Origin: Monilinia fructicola
Lineage: Eukaryota > Ascomycota > Leotiomycetes > Helotiales > Sclerotiniaceae
Length of the DNA stretch: 64,000 nucleotides
Assembly: GCA_008692225.1 (NCBI GenBank)
Contig: VICG01000016.1
Location: 1,384,001-1,448,000, forward strand
Direction: 5' to 3'
Shown: positions 1-12,929 of the stretch, one piece after another
How positions within the stretch are numbered: the first letter of the stretch is position 1
Layout: each line of letters begins with the position of its first letter
Translations under genes and position numbers: made by a program
Notes under the pieces: generated by a model
Databases searched by the model: none
Told to the model about the DNA's origin: nothing
What the model saw: only the letters and a program-made list of their open reading frames with translations

Positions 1-1340
1 ATTAATAGCTTTAATTAAAATAAACTTATATTTTTCATTAATTAAAAATTTAATAAAATATATTTAAACTAGAAGTTTTATAGATTTAAATCTAATTTAT
101 AAAAAAGCCATCTTTAAAAATTCTATAATAACTTTAACTATAATATTAAAAAGCTTTTTTGATTTATAAATTATATATTATTATAGTAACGAATACACTA
201 ATCCTATATAAAATAAAATTTAATAATATAATATTCAAATAAAGGAAAATTTTAATTTAGAAAAATATATTTCCTATAATAAGCAAATAATAATATAAAG
301 TAATCTTAATTATCTAATTAATATATTTATTAATATTATTAATCTAAAAATACTAAATGATAGTAAAAAATAACTTAATATCTAATAAATCTATAATATT
401 TTTTATACCTTAAAAATAAACTTTTTATTCTAATTTAATATTATTGTTTAAAAAACTTCTTATAAAATTTATAATAAATATAAAATTAAAATATTTTTTA
501 TTGAATTATTATTTAGATTAATTTATTTAAAATTAATATAATAACTTTTGAAAATTTATCGATAACTAATAAACTATAATTAAATAAATCTAAAATTGAT
601 TAAAATAAAGTAAATATAAAATCAATAGAAATAATATAAAAAATATATAAAAAAATTAAGATTGATTATAAACTACTATAAGTTTAATAATATAAAATTA
701 ATAATACTCTATATTAATAATAATAATATAAATAAACTTTAATTTTTTTTAAAATACTAAAAATATAAAAATTAGTCGAAATCGTTTTATAAATCCTTTT
801 ATAACTAAAATGTTTAAATTAATTGTATATATAATTAAAAATTTTAATCTTTAGCGATTTAAATATTATTACACAAGCCTAAATATAAATATAATTAGTT
901 TTTATATAGAATATTCCATTTTTAAATTTGAAAAATAATTTTACAATATTAATTCCTAGTTTAAAATTTTTCTAGTTTATTTAATAGGTTTAAATGTTTA
1001 TTATTTATATTATAAACTTACTTTAACTTTTATAACCAAATTATATTAATTTATAAAACAATTATAAAATAATCTTAAAATTTGATTAAATTCATATTAT
1101 AAATTAATTTAATAATAAAATCTTATTATTTACTAATTATAATATTAATAATATAAAATCTTAATAAAGTATTTAATATAATATTTATTTATTCGAATTT
1201 ATATTATATTTCAAATCGAATTCTGAATAGATAGTTAAAATTTGAAAAATATTATAAATTTAATTTAATTAATAATAAGATATTTATTAAAGTTTGAATT
1301 ATTATTTTAATAATAGTAAAATAATTAATATAAATAATAA
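1..1340. other. AT-saturated gene-free tract
   Basis: Almost only A and T, with C and G at scattered single positions. No open frame of useful length, no recognisable terminal repeat and no tandem array were found. The composition matches the decayed transposons further along, so it is probably the interior of a RIP-degraded element, but I could not align it by eye to any other part of the window. Confidence 0.5.
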
Positions 1341-1344
1341 TTAA

Positions 1345-2030
1345 TAATTTTAAGGGTTAATGGATTTAATGGATTCGAAGAATCAACCTTAGAGAAATGT
1401 AGAGTTATGTGATTTTTATACTTATATTATAGAAAGTTCAAAATGAAAAAATACGAACTTTAAATTCTTAGCAGCTTGTATGATTAATTATAAATAAACA
1501 GCGAAATTTTTGATTAGTTGAACATTAGTAAGCAAAAAAACCTTAATTTTTTAATATCGATTTTTTGTTCTACTTTTGAAGCTTAATTATTCTAATCATT
1601 TCAGCTATTTCAAAGGTGGTTAACTATTTCGGCTATTCCATTCCCGTGATTCCATTTTGGCCATTTCGAAGATAATCAACCATTTAAGCCCATTCCATTT
1701 CAGGCTATTCCATTTCAGCCCGTTTCATTCCGGCTATTCCATTCCGCTTATTTTATATAAGCCTATTTTTATTTCGAAATAATAAATAATAAATAATAAA
1801 TAATAAATAATAAATAGTAGATAATAGATAATAAATAATAAATAATAGATAATAGATATTAGATAATAGATGATAAATAATAGATAATAGATAATAAATA
1901 ATAAATAATAAATAATAAATAATAAAATAAATAATAAATAATAAATAAGATATAATAATAATAAATAAATAATAAATAACAAATAATAGATAATAGATAA
2001 TAGATAATAAATAATAAATAAAGAGGTTTA
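1345..2030 (-). mobile_element. Family F repeat, copy 1, with AT-rich microsatellite
   Basis: Contains the palindrome-bearing motif GATTCGAAGAATC near 1372, then a core holding TTAGTAAGCAAAAAAACC, then a run of GGCTATTCCATT-like short repeats, TATTTCGAAATAATA, and finally an imperfect (AATAAT/AATAG) microsatellite at about 1776-2025. The same order of landmarks occurs inverted at 57,390-57,720, which defines a repeat family. The core is also shared with MITE-C (TTTTTTGCTTACTAAT on the other strand). No transposase is visible, so it looks non-autonomous. The microsatellite yields a long Ile/Leu/Tyr-rich frame that is not a gene. Confidence 0.55.
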
Positions 2031-2159
2031 TTATTATATTTATAATAAATACTTTATATATTTAATATATAATTAAAAATATATTAAGAAATAAATAAAA
2101 TTATAAAGCTTCTTTAGAAGTTCTAGATATTAAATTAAATAGAAAAATATTTAAAAGTA

Positions 2160-2735
2160 AACTAAATAGAATAAATAGAATAAATAGAATAAATAGAATA
2201 AATAGAATAAATAGAATAAATAGAATAGAATAAATAGAATAAATAGAATAAATAGAATAAATAGAATAAATAGAATAAATAGAATAAATAGAATAAATAG
2301 AATAGAATAAATAGAATAAATAGAATAAATAGAATAAATAGAATAAATAGAATAAATAGAATAAATAGAATAAAGAATAAATAGAATAAATAGAATAAAT
2401 AGAATAAATAGAATAAATAGAATAAATAGAATAAATAGAATAAATAGAATAAATAGAATAAATAGAATAAATAGAATAAATAGAATAAAAAGAATAAATA
2501 GAATAAATAGAATAAATAGAATAAATAAAGTAAGTAAAATAAATAGAGTAAAATTAATAAATAGAATAAATAGAATAGAATAAATAGAATAAATAGAATA
2601 AATAGAATAAATAGAATAAATAGAATAAATAGAATAAATAGAATAAATAGAATAAATAGAATAAATAGAATAAAAGAATAAATAGAATAAAAAGAATAAA
2701 AAGAATAAAAAGAATAAAAAGAATAAAATAGAATT
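2160..2735. repeat. 9-bp minisatellite (AAATAGAAT)n
   Basis: Dozens of head-to-tail copies of the 9-mer AAATAGAAT, interrupted by shortened units (for example AATAGAATAGAAT). It ends in a run of AAAAGAATA-type variants near 2690-2730. The array is homogeneous over most of its length, so it probably expanded after the heaviest mutation of the region. Confidence 0.9.
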
Positions 2736-2965
2736 ATTATTAAGAAAATTATATAAACTAATCTTTATTAAAAAATATTATTAAAAAATATATTATAAAA
2801 TATAAAAAGAGATAGAGAAAAAAAGAATATTATTATTAATATACTTAATATAAATATAATTTTATTAAATATTTCTATATAATATAAAAGTATCTATTTT
2901 AAATTCAAAAAGTAGAAACTAAATATATAATAGTAAGGGATTTTAAAAATGATTTATTTCTTAAG

Positions 2966-3027
<62 letters not shown>

Positions 3028-3312
3028 GACTAAGTTATTAATAATAATTTTTTCTATACTCATCTTTAAATTCCTTTATATTATAATTATTAATTAAATT
3101 ATAATTTCAATATAATGTTAATATAATCTTAATATAATCTTAAATATAATCTTAATATAATCTTAATATAATCTTTAATATAATCTTTAAATTATTAAAT
3201 CATCTTAAGCTATTTTAAGATATTTTAATATATTTTACCGATTTAACTAAATTTAAGATTAGCTTAAATTAATTTGAATTAGCTTAATATTAACTTAAAA
3301 TACTAAAATATA

Positions 3313-3587
3313 TATTACGGAGGACGGGTTATACGAGAGTATATGAGGATTATTAATAGGAGCAAGCATAAATATAGAATATGGTATATATAAGTAAATT
3401 GTCGATTTTGCTTCTATTATAAAGTAATAAAAGGAGTATATATAATTAAAAGAGTAATGTGTAATCTTTAATTGAGGAGTATAAAGTGTTTTACGTATCC
3501 AAGATTAATATTAAAGGATCGGAATAGACGTTCGGTCTATTCCCCATTAATGATATGGTAGGATCACATGATTAATTTTGCGTGGCA
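3313..3587 (-). mobile_element. Solo LTR (275 bp) with 5-bp target duplication
   Basis: A base-balanced insert inside MITE-A. It is flanked by ATATA at 3308-3312 and 3588-3592. Read on the minus strand it begins TGCCACGC and ends CCGTAATA, fitting TG...CA ends with one C-to-T change. Removing it plus one ATATA restores the MITE-A sequence. Near its minus-strand start is AATTAATCATGTGAT, shared with the LTR-like piece at 49,540-49,685. An internal GGAATAGACGTTCGGTCTATTCC hairpin spans about 3520-3542. No internal retrotransposon sequence is attached, as expected after LTR-LTR recombination. Confidence 0.75.
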
Positions 3588-3620
3588 ATATATTAAAACC
3601 ATTTTAAAACTGTTTAAATA

Positions 3621-4438
3621 AGTCGCCTACCCTACTTTTTGTCACCCTCTCTATTTGGCTAACATTTTACACTAAACACAGCCATTTTGATATATTTATA
3701 ACTTTATAAAAAATAAATATATATATTTTTAAATTTTAATTAAAGCTTTTCTAAATAATTGTTAATAAATTCTGAAAATCTCAAATTTTTGCGATTTTTT
3801 TATAAAAAGTAATAAAAAATTATAAAAAATTAAAATTTTTAATTTTAAATTTATATAGAAATCATATATAAAATTAAAACTATAAAAAAAATAATAATTA
3901 AAAATAATCTATAAATTTTTATAAAATTTATAAATTAATAAAAATAAATAAATTATTTAAAATATATATAATAATTTAAAATTATTGAGTAAATTGAAAT
4001 TATAGATTTTTTTATTTAAAATTTTTGTTATTAAAATTTAAGAATCTGTATTAAACATTTATTATAAATAATAATATATTATTAGAATAATAAATTCAAT
4101 TGAAATTAGCTTTAAGATTTTTTAAATACTTTAAGATTATTTTTAGTTATTTATATTAAATAAATATAACTTTTTTTCAAAGATTTTAATCTTATATAGG
4201 ATTTATATACAAATCGAAAATTGGAATTTTAATTTTCTATAATCTTTTATAACTTTTTATAAAAAAATTGCAAAAAATTTTAGATTTTCAAAATTTATTA
4301 ATAATTATATATAAAAGCTTTAATTAAAATTTAAAATATATTTATTTATTTTTTGTAGAGTTATAAATATATTAAAATAGTCGTTTTTAGTATGATGTTG
4401 ATCAAATAAGGGGGTGGCAAAAAGTAGAGTAGACGACT
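3621..4438 (+). mobile_element. MITE-B copy 1, TA-flanked, 818 bp
   Basis: Terminal inverted repeats begin AGTCGCCTACCCTACTTTTT and end in the matching ...GTAGACGACT. TA lies on both sides (3619-3620 and 4439-4440). Inner parts of the repeats also pair (TTTGGCTAACATTTTACAC against GATGTTGATCAAATAAGGG, with changes). Excising it at TA restores MITE-A. A TA target and inverted ends fit the Tc1/mariner-pogo group, but there is no transposase, so it is a non-autonomous derivative. Confidence 0.8.
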
Positions 4439-6392
4439 TATAATGTTAAATATATTCAATTGCGCCACTAAGTATTTTACAAGCCTATATAACAATTTAA
4501 AACAACGGTATTTTTTTACTTTTGTTTTAAATACTATTTATTTATAGCCTTTATTACTTAAATAATATCAATTATATTATCCTTATTGTAAAATAACGAT
4601 GTTAAATAAGAAAAACATTTGTATACAATCTTTATTAATTTCTAATTTTACAAATTTATTAAAGCTTCAATTGCTATTTACTCTTATATAATAAATTGTA
4701 AACAGATTCTATAAAACAAGATTTAAAATAGATTCTTAATTTTTTCCCTTTTTGAATCTAAATAATAATCAATCTATTAAGGATTCTATTACAAATATTG
4801 ATAATAATTATTTCATAGTATTCAAATATAATCAAAAATAACTTCCCAATATTATTATAGAATTTATATTCACAATGAAAAACTTTATAATTATATATAA
4901 TAATACATTTATAAAATATAAAATTACCTTCAAAATCTTTTAAAAAATTATTAATTTTTTCTTACTTTAATATTTATAGAAAATTAATATAGCAATCTTT
5001 ACATTTATTTATTTTCACAATTAATGTTTTAAAGATATCCTTTTTTATTTCTTTAAATTAAAGCTTTTTTATAAATATAATAGTATCATTTTCAAAGTTT
5101 AATTATAATTTATAAAGTTTTAAAAACAAATTTATAAAGCGATTTTAGGTTTAATAATATTCCTTTTAATTTTAATTTTTATAGTTTTTATACTATAATT
5201 ATATCTATAAAATCTATTAAGTCTATAATTTTCTTTTCAACTTTAACTATAAATATTTCTATTTTAATTGAATATAACCTTGAAATCCTCTTTAATTATT
5301 TAAAGCTTTTTACAATTCAATAAAGCTTTTTTAAGCAAATTAATAATTTTATTTTAACCTTAATTTTTTTTTATATTTATCATTACTAACTAAATATTTA
5401 TACCAAATAATCTACTAATTCATAACCCTTTATTCATCTAAAAAAATATTAAGATTACTAATATTGAAAAGATATTAAAAGTTATTTTATATGATATTTT
5501 AATTATTTAATATAATTATATGATTATTAATATCCTCATTTTATTTTATAATTTAATAAAAGAAATTATATAAATAGATATTAATTTTGTTTTTAAGAAA
5601 ATAATTGCCTTAATATAATATAAATCAATTAATATTAAACTTTTTAAGTACAAAACTTACTAATCCTGAAATTGGTAAAATAATATAGATTATTTTATTT
5701 ATTAGATTTATTAAAACATTTAAATTTCGTAATATTAATAAGTTATTAAAAATAATTTTAAAAAAGATTATTATTAATTATTATAATTTAGATCCTTAAA
5801 ACTATTATAGTTTAATTGAATATATTTATTATATCAAATATACTAGTATATATTATAATATATAGATAAATTAAGATTAAAAACCCTTCAATATTAATTA
5901 TATTAATTATATTAATTTATTATAATACACTAATTATTTATAAACTTTTTATTATAGGTTGTAATAATTAGTCTATTATTTTTAAGTGAATAAACAAAAA
6001 GTATATTAAGTCTATTAAAAAGGAATTAGATTAGGTTTACAAGCAGAACAAAGCTATCTTCAAAGCAGCTAATGTATCTATTTGTTCTCACTTTTATAAT
6101 ATCAAAGGCTATTTTAACTATATAAAATAAAATTATAATCAGCTTTAAATACAAATATAATTTTATTATAATAATATGTAAAAATCATAATATTAATTCA
6201 ACACTTATTACATCTATAATTAAACCCTTTAAAATCAAGAATATTATATATAAAAAGCCCTATTAAATCATTTTATTTAATAATTGTAAGACTATATTGC
6301 TATAAAGATTTCAGAATTTAAATTTAATATTTTTATAAAAGAAAAAATTTATAAATCAACCATTCTTACCTTCTCTTTATATTAAAACAATA

Positions 6393-6763
6393 CTTAGTAG
6401 CGCAACTGAATATATTTTTAACACTATATTCAAACGTTCTCAAAATGGTTTTAAGATATTTTAATATTTTAAGATAATATTAAGCTAATTTAAACTAATC
6501 TTAAAATAGATTAAATCGATAAAATATATTAATATATTTCAAAATATATTAGGATATCTTAAAATAGCTTAAGATAATTTAATAATTGAAGATTATATTA
6601 AAACCGTGTTAAGATTATCTTAACACCGTATTAAAACTATAGTATAATTAATTATTATAATATATGAAAATTTAAAAAATTTAATTATCAAATTATTATT
6701 AGGCATTTAGCCGAGTGGTTAGAATGATTTGTTTGCGGCAAAAAAAAATAATAAGAATAATAA

Positions 6764-6803
<40 letters not shown>

Positions 6804-7125
6804 TTTTTTTTTTACTTTTTTTTAAAAAAAAAGTGGGGCAAATCCACTTTTAAAGCTTTTTTTTAAGCTATCTCAAAATATCTCAACACTGTCTCAAAAC
6901 GGTTAGTGAGTTATTGCGACAATGCCGATTTAATACCATTTTGAGATTAGCTTAAAATAGTGTTAACACCGATTCAACTAGGTTTTAATTATGATTTAAG
7001 CTATTTTAAGCTATTTTAAGCTATTTTAAGCTATTTTAAATTATTTTAAACTATTTTAAAACGTTCTTAGTTCAAATTAAGAATATTTTAACATGATCTT
7101 AAACATTATTAAAAGAGCTATAAAG
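6393..7125 (+). mobile_element. MITE-A copy in LINE copy 1
   Basis: Full-length copy from CTTAGTAGCGCAACTG to GAGCTATAAAG, flanked by TA (6391-6392 and 7126-7127). The empty site is visible in LINE copy 3 near 26,697. Internal landmarks are the A-box-like TTTAGCCGAGTGGTTAGAAT near 6709, an (AAT)n run, and the T-arm-like AGTGGGGCAAATCCACT near 6831. A (GCTATTTTAA)n run lies near 6996-7050. Confidence 0.85.
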
Positions 7126-7971
7126 TATAAATAAGATTATAACCTTTATTATCTTTTATAAATTTAACTTCGAAATTCATAAATCAATTAAGCTAATATT
7201 AATAGAAAAAGGTTTACTTATATAACCCTTTTTATAATCTTATATATACAAAAAAATCGATATTATATATATTTAAAGATGTTAAATCTATATTAATATA
7301 TATACTTAAAATTATTTAGAACTTAACTATTATACTTTAATTAACTTCTAGAAACTCTTAACCTTTAAAAATATTAAGAATTCTTAACTTTAGATTATAA
7401 TCTATATTTGAAAAAGCGTTAAAATATATATATAATAAAAATAATTAATATATAACAAAGATCCACTTTAGATTAATATTAAATCTATTATTATTTTTAA
7501 CATTTTTAAATAATTTATAATATCTAAATTAATGAATTATATTATTTATTTCTTTCTATTTTCTAACTCTTTTATAAAAAGGGATTCTAATATCTAATAT
7601 AATCAATATATTTGAATCTAATATTTTATTTATCTACTAAAAAGCAAAAGTTGTATAATGGATATTAAACAATAAAATAGATTTTATTAACACTTTAAAA
7701 AAGCTTATTTGTTTTTATTAAATATATTCTAAATCTCATATTTTCCAATATTCTTTTTATAATTATCAACATTTTTAAAAATCTATATATAAAATTAAAT
7801 TATAAAACCTAAATTACGATTTTACTTAACGAAAATATTTATATATTTAATTAATACTATTTTAAGATTATCAAAAATAACTTAAAAAAGTTCTGAAATT
7901 TTATATATATTAATATTATTAAATTTTTAAGATTTGAATAATCTTCAAAACAATATAAAAAGGCTTTATTG

Positions 7972-10150
7972 TGTCACGAAGTGGAACGAGAGACTATAAG
8001 GCATCGAATAGCTTCATTAAAGTTGTAAACTATAAAGAGAAAAGAAAAGCTAATTATAAGAGAGGAGCTATATATATAACCCTTAGCTTAATGGATGTTT
8101 TGAGCTTTTATTCCCTTTATAGCATTTTCTTATACTCTTCCCCCTTTTGTTTTTTATCTTTGGGTGAAATCATTCGTTAGTGTTTGTTAAAAACCATTAA
8201 TAGGGTACTTTTTAAAAAGCCTAAAACGTCGAAAATAATGTATTTATTAAGAGCCAAAAAAATCGAAAATAAGGGTGCTTGTTAAAAACTGAAACTTTCG
8301 AATATAAGGTGCTCTTAAAGAGCCAAAACCGTTGAATATTAGAATACTTTTTAAAAGTTAAAAAACGTTAAATTAAGAATGTTTTTTTAAAAGCCGTTAA
8401 TATTGAAAATGAGAATGCTCTTCGAGAATTATTAATAGGGGTGTTTTTAAAAAGCCAAAAATGTTAAATATAAAGTGTTCGTTGAAAGCCGAAAATTTCG
8501 AATATAAGATGCTCTTAAAGAGCTGAAATCATTATATATAAGAATACTCTTTAAAAACTATTAATATCGAAGGTTAAAATGCTCTTTTAAAATTATTAAT
8601 AGGGGTGCTCTTAAAAAGTTGTTAATGTTGAAAATACAAATACTTTTTAAGAATTAAAAACTTCGAATATAAGAATACTCTTTGAAAGCTATTAATAAGG
8701 GTACTCTTAAAAAAGTCGCAACTTTCGAATATAAAGTGTTCTTTAAAAGCCAAAAATTTCGAATATAAAGTGCTTATTAAGAGCCAAAAATGTTGAATAT
8801 AAGAATGCTTTTTAAGAGCTATTAATATTAAAGATTAGAATACTTTTTGAGAGCTATTAATAAAGGTGCTCTTAAAGAGCCAAAAATCGTTGAATATAAG
8901 GTGCTTATTGAAAGCTGAGAATTTCAAATATAAGGTGCTTTTGAAAACCCGAAACTATTATATATAAGAATACTCTTCAAGAGCTATTAATATTGAAAAT
9001 AAGAATGCTCTTCGAGAGCTATTAATAGAAATACTTTTAAAAAGCCGAAAACTTCGAAAAATATAAATGCTTATTAAGAGCCGAAAATGTTAAATATAAG
9101 AATGCTCTTCAAGAACTATTAATATCAAAGATTAGAATACTTTTTAAAAACTATTAATAGGGGTGCTTTTAAAAAGCCGAAAACCATCAAATATAAGGTG
9201 CTCGTTAAGAACCAAGAATTTCGAATATAAGGTGCTCTTAAAGAGCCGAAACCGTTGTATATAATAATACTTTTCAAAAGCTATTAATATCGAAGATTAG
9301 AATACTTTTTGAGAGCTATTAATAGGAATACTTTCAAAGAGCTATTAATATTAAAATATACAAATGCTTTTTAAAAGCTAAAAACTTTTGAAAATAAGAA
9401 TGCTTTTAAAAAGCTATTAATAAAGTACTCTTAAAAAGTTATTAATAGGATGCTCTTAAAAAGCTATTAATAGGGATGCTTTTGAAGAGTTATTAATGAA
9501 AGGAGTAGAGTGCTCTTTAAAAGCCGATAATGAGAAAGAGCTAAAGGAGGAGCTAAAATCAGAAAAGAGCTATATAAAAAGCTAGGATTAGGAAGAAGTT
9601 AAGGAAAGAGTGGAATTGATTGTAAATATAATGCTTTTAAATATTTTTTAGAAATTTTTACTAGTAGTTATAATATAGTATTAAAATTTAAATATTTATT
9701 AAAAGCTATTTATAGCTATATTTTAATATTATATTAATGTTTATTAAAAACTGGATCAGTTATATATCTTATATATAGTATTAATATTTGTGTAATTATT
9801 AAAGCTATGTTTTTAATATTATATTTATCAAAAGCTGGAATATTTGTTAGAAGCCGGAATGCCTGTTAAAAGCTAAATTGCTTATTAGGAGTTAAAGCCG
9901 ATAACATTGCTTTCAAAAATATTTATATATAATAAAGTTTATAATCTATTCGATAAGCTACATTCATTAGTAGATAGTTTACTTTATTATAAAGTGAAAC
10001 AAGAAACTATAGAGAGTATTGAATAGCTTTATTAAGGTTGTAAACTACAAAAAGAAAAAAAGAGCTAATTATAAAGAAGAAGCCAATATATATAGCCTTT
10101 AGCTCGATGGATGCTTTAGGCTCCTACTTCCCCCATGGCACCTTCTTATA
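7972..10150 (+). mobile_element. Non-coding LTR element (TRIM/LARD-like), 2.2 kb
   Basis: Direct terminal repeats lie at 7972-8134 and 9985-10,150. They differ largely by C-to-T and G-to-A changes (TGTCACGAAGTGG against TATTATAAAGTGA), as RIP would give. The flanks are TATTG on both sides (7967-7971 and 10,151-10,155), a 5-bp target duplication typical of LTR retrotransposons. Each LTR has a TATATATA-like box. The interior lacks gag or pol and instead holds a long tandem array. LINE copy 3 near 27,560 shows the empty site. The 69-residue frame in the left LTR is not a gene. Confidence 0.8.
8180..9540 (+). repeat. Tandem array of hairpin-bearing units inside the LTR element
   Basis: Dozens of diverged units of about 25-40 bp alternate between forms such as GGTGCTCTTAAAGAGCC...GAATATAAG and AATGCTCTTCGAGAGCTATTAATA. 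Most contain a GCTCTT-N-AAGAGC palindrome that would fold as a small hairpin. The base composition is less AT-extreme than the flanking LINE, so the array is either younger or partly spared. Confidence 0.85.
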
Positions 10151-12929
10151 TATTGTTTAATTTATTATTATCTTTAATTCTACTAGTATTATATATATAA
10201 TTAATAAGTTGAATAAAAGCAAAAGATACTTTGCTTTATAATGAATTTTAAAATATAAAATAATATACTAAATTCATTTTATAATTAAATATATAATCAA
10301 AGTTTAATTACCCTTTAAAACTAGAAATTTTTATAATATAATTTATAAGGTTAAAAAGAATTATTAAAAAGAATATAATTAATAAAATTAAAAATAATAA
10401 AGATCTATACTAGTATCAAATTATTATTTAATATAAATTAAATTATAATTTTAAAGTTCCCTTTTGGATAATCAATGAAATTATAATCGAAAATATAATA
10501 ATTAAAATTGAAATATTACAATCTAAAATTTTAAACAGATTTAATATAATCAATAGTTTAAATTATAATTTATTAATAAATTAGCGAGATTTTAATATAT
10601 TCCTAAAATCTACTTTAATATCTTTAAAAAAGGTTAAAAGAAATATTATAAGTATTTTCAATACTTTATTAGAAATTGATTAAATTATAATTTAATTATT
10701 CAAAGTTTATTAAAGCTTATTTAAATATATCCTTTATAACCTATATAACAAATATTTTAACCTTGAATTTTTCTATAAATATAGAAATTAGTTTAAGTAA
10801 TTATAAAGTATACTTCTCATAGTTGATAAAGTTAATAGAACCTTTATTTACTGCTAATAATTTTATTATATTTATTTTATACATTTCTAAAGGTTTAAAC
10901 AAATTATTATTAAATGCTTAACCTAGATTACCCTTATATTAGGAATTCTTAACCTTTAATATAGTAAAGCTTTTTCTAAAATATTTATTATAAATTTAAT
11001 AATTAATTTTATATATAATATAAAAAAGCGGTTATAACATAAGGCTTAAAAATTATAATAATTATATTAAATATATAAAAAGCTTTTAATATATTATTCA
11101 AAAGATATTTACTAATTTAGATAATAATCTAAGGCTGATTTTTAGTATTCCTAAAATTAATTAATTTATTTTTAATAACTAAATATATAAGGATATACCT
11201 GAAAAACTTACCTATAATTATATTAAGTTATTAAATTATCTATAATATTCCCTAAGGTTTATTATTATTCTTTATATAATATATATTATATTTAATTAAA
11301 TTATTATTTCAAAATATTATTTATAAGTTTAAATATATAGATAAGATAAAATATACTAATATATAAATAAAATATATTTATTTTTAATCTTAATATTATT
11401 AATTATTAATATTTTTATCCTCTTTTAAAAATCAAAAATATTATATATTAAAATATTTAAAACAAAATTGTCTTCATCTCAAAACAATTAAAAATAATTT
11501 ATTTTACTAAAAATTAAAGTCTTTAAGTATTATTATATAAAATAAATAATAAACTTATTATCAATTTTATTAAAGTAATATTAAAAAAAATTCCATTTTA
11601 TATTAATTGAGAATATAATTTAAAAAAAATTTCTTGAAAATATATAAGAAAATAAGTTATATATATTCGTTTTGTTTTATATTATATTAAAAGTTTAATA
11701 AAAATAATAAATAATCTATTAACTTTAATATTTAGAAAAAGTTATTATCACCTATATTATCCCCCTTCCTAATTTACAATACAAAAGCTTAATATACAAA
11801 ATATATAAGATGCCTTTAAACTTCTTTCATTTAATTGAAATTTAATTATCAAAGTATAATTTAAATAATATATAAATTTATTTAATAAAATATTTACTTT
11901 AATATTTTATAAAGTTTTATTGATTTAAAGAATTACTTTGAATATTATTCTTTTTTTATAATATTAAATTACTTTTTATAAGAATTATACTTAAAAAAAT
12001 TAAATTTTAATTTATATTATAAATATAAATATTTATTCTATTTTATAAATATAAAGAATAAATATATTACACCCTTTGATTCATTCAATTGTAATATTAA
12101 TAAATATTAAAGATTATAAAATAAATTTATAATAAATACTTAAAATTGAAATTTAGCGTTTAATATATATATATATTTAATAATTCTTAAGTTAGTTTTT
12201 AATTATTATACTTTATATAAAATTTCTAAATAGATTTACTAAAAGAAGGTAATAAAAAAATCGTTACTATAGCCTTTAAAATTTAATGGAATTTGCTCCC
12301 CTTAATCAATATCATTATATTCTTAAATAGTTTAAGATAATATATTAAACAATCATAAATATATAAAATACAAATACATAATCTACTAATATAATATACA
12401 AATAAACTTTGGATATAAATTGACTAACTTTATATTATACATTTTTAATAGAAAAATAATAAATACCTAAAAGAGATTTTGATATACAATAAGAATACCA
12501 TTAAATATTTATTTATAATAGTTTTAACTATATATAACAAGTACTTTAATAATATAATATCTACAAATCAACATATCGGACTTTTTATAATAAATCTTTT
12601 ACAAATATTAGAATATAATACAGGTTTATAATATAAGCATTAAATGATTATCAAAATATATAAAAATCGAAAAAAATAAAATAATTGATTACTTTACAAA
12701 TAAAAAAATACTATTAAAATCTATTTAAGATTTGAATTCATCTTTAATACCTATAATTAATAAAATAAATATATTTCTTAAAAATCTTTGTTTAATTATA
12801 GATACATAATAAATTCAATACTTTGAATATAAAGCAAGATTGTTTTCAAATTATATTAAATAGAAACTTTTATACAAAATAGATTTTTTTTTAGAATTAA
12901 ATATCCTTTAAACCCAATTTTATAAAATA

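Larger units (their letters stand above)
2968..4472 (-). mobile_element. MITE-A fragment, interrupted by a solo LTR and by MITE-B
   Basis: Minus-strand copy of the MITE-A family. It starts in an (ATT)n run at 2968-3025, the position where other copies carry their internal AAT microsatellite. The decayed A-box region (CGACTAAGTTATTAATAATAA) and the left half follow up to about 3307. The sequence resumes at 3593-3620 after a solo LTR and again at 4439-4472 after MITE-B, ending in the family terminus TTGCGCCACTAAG. The half beyond the T-arm is missing. The three pieces together reproduce the consensus without gaps, which supports the reading. Confidence 0.7.

Noticed and set aside
1734..1982. 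82-residue membrane-protein-like frame (minus)
   Set aside because: It is the AATAAT microsatellite translated: a repeated Leu/Ile/Tyr pattern without any non-repeat part.
8180..9540. CRISPR-like array
   Set aside because: Units are diverged, vary in length and lack unique spacers; they lie between LTRs in a eukaryotic genome. It is a minisatellite.
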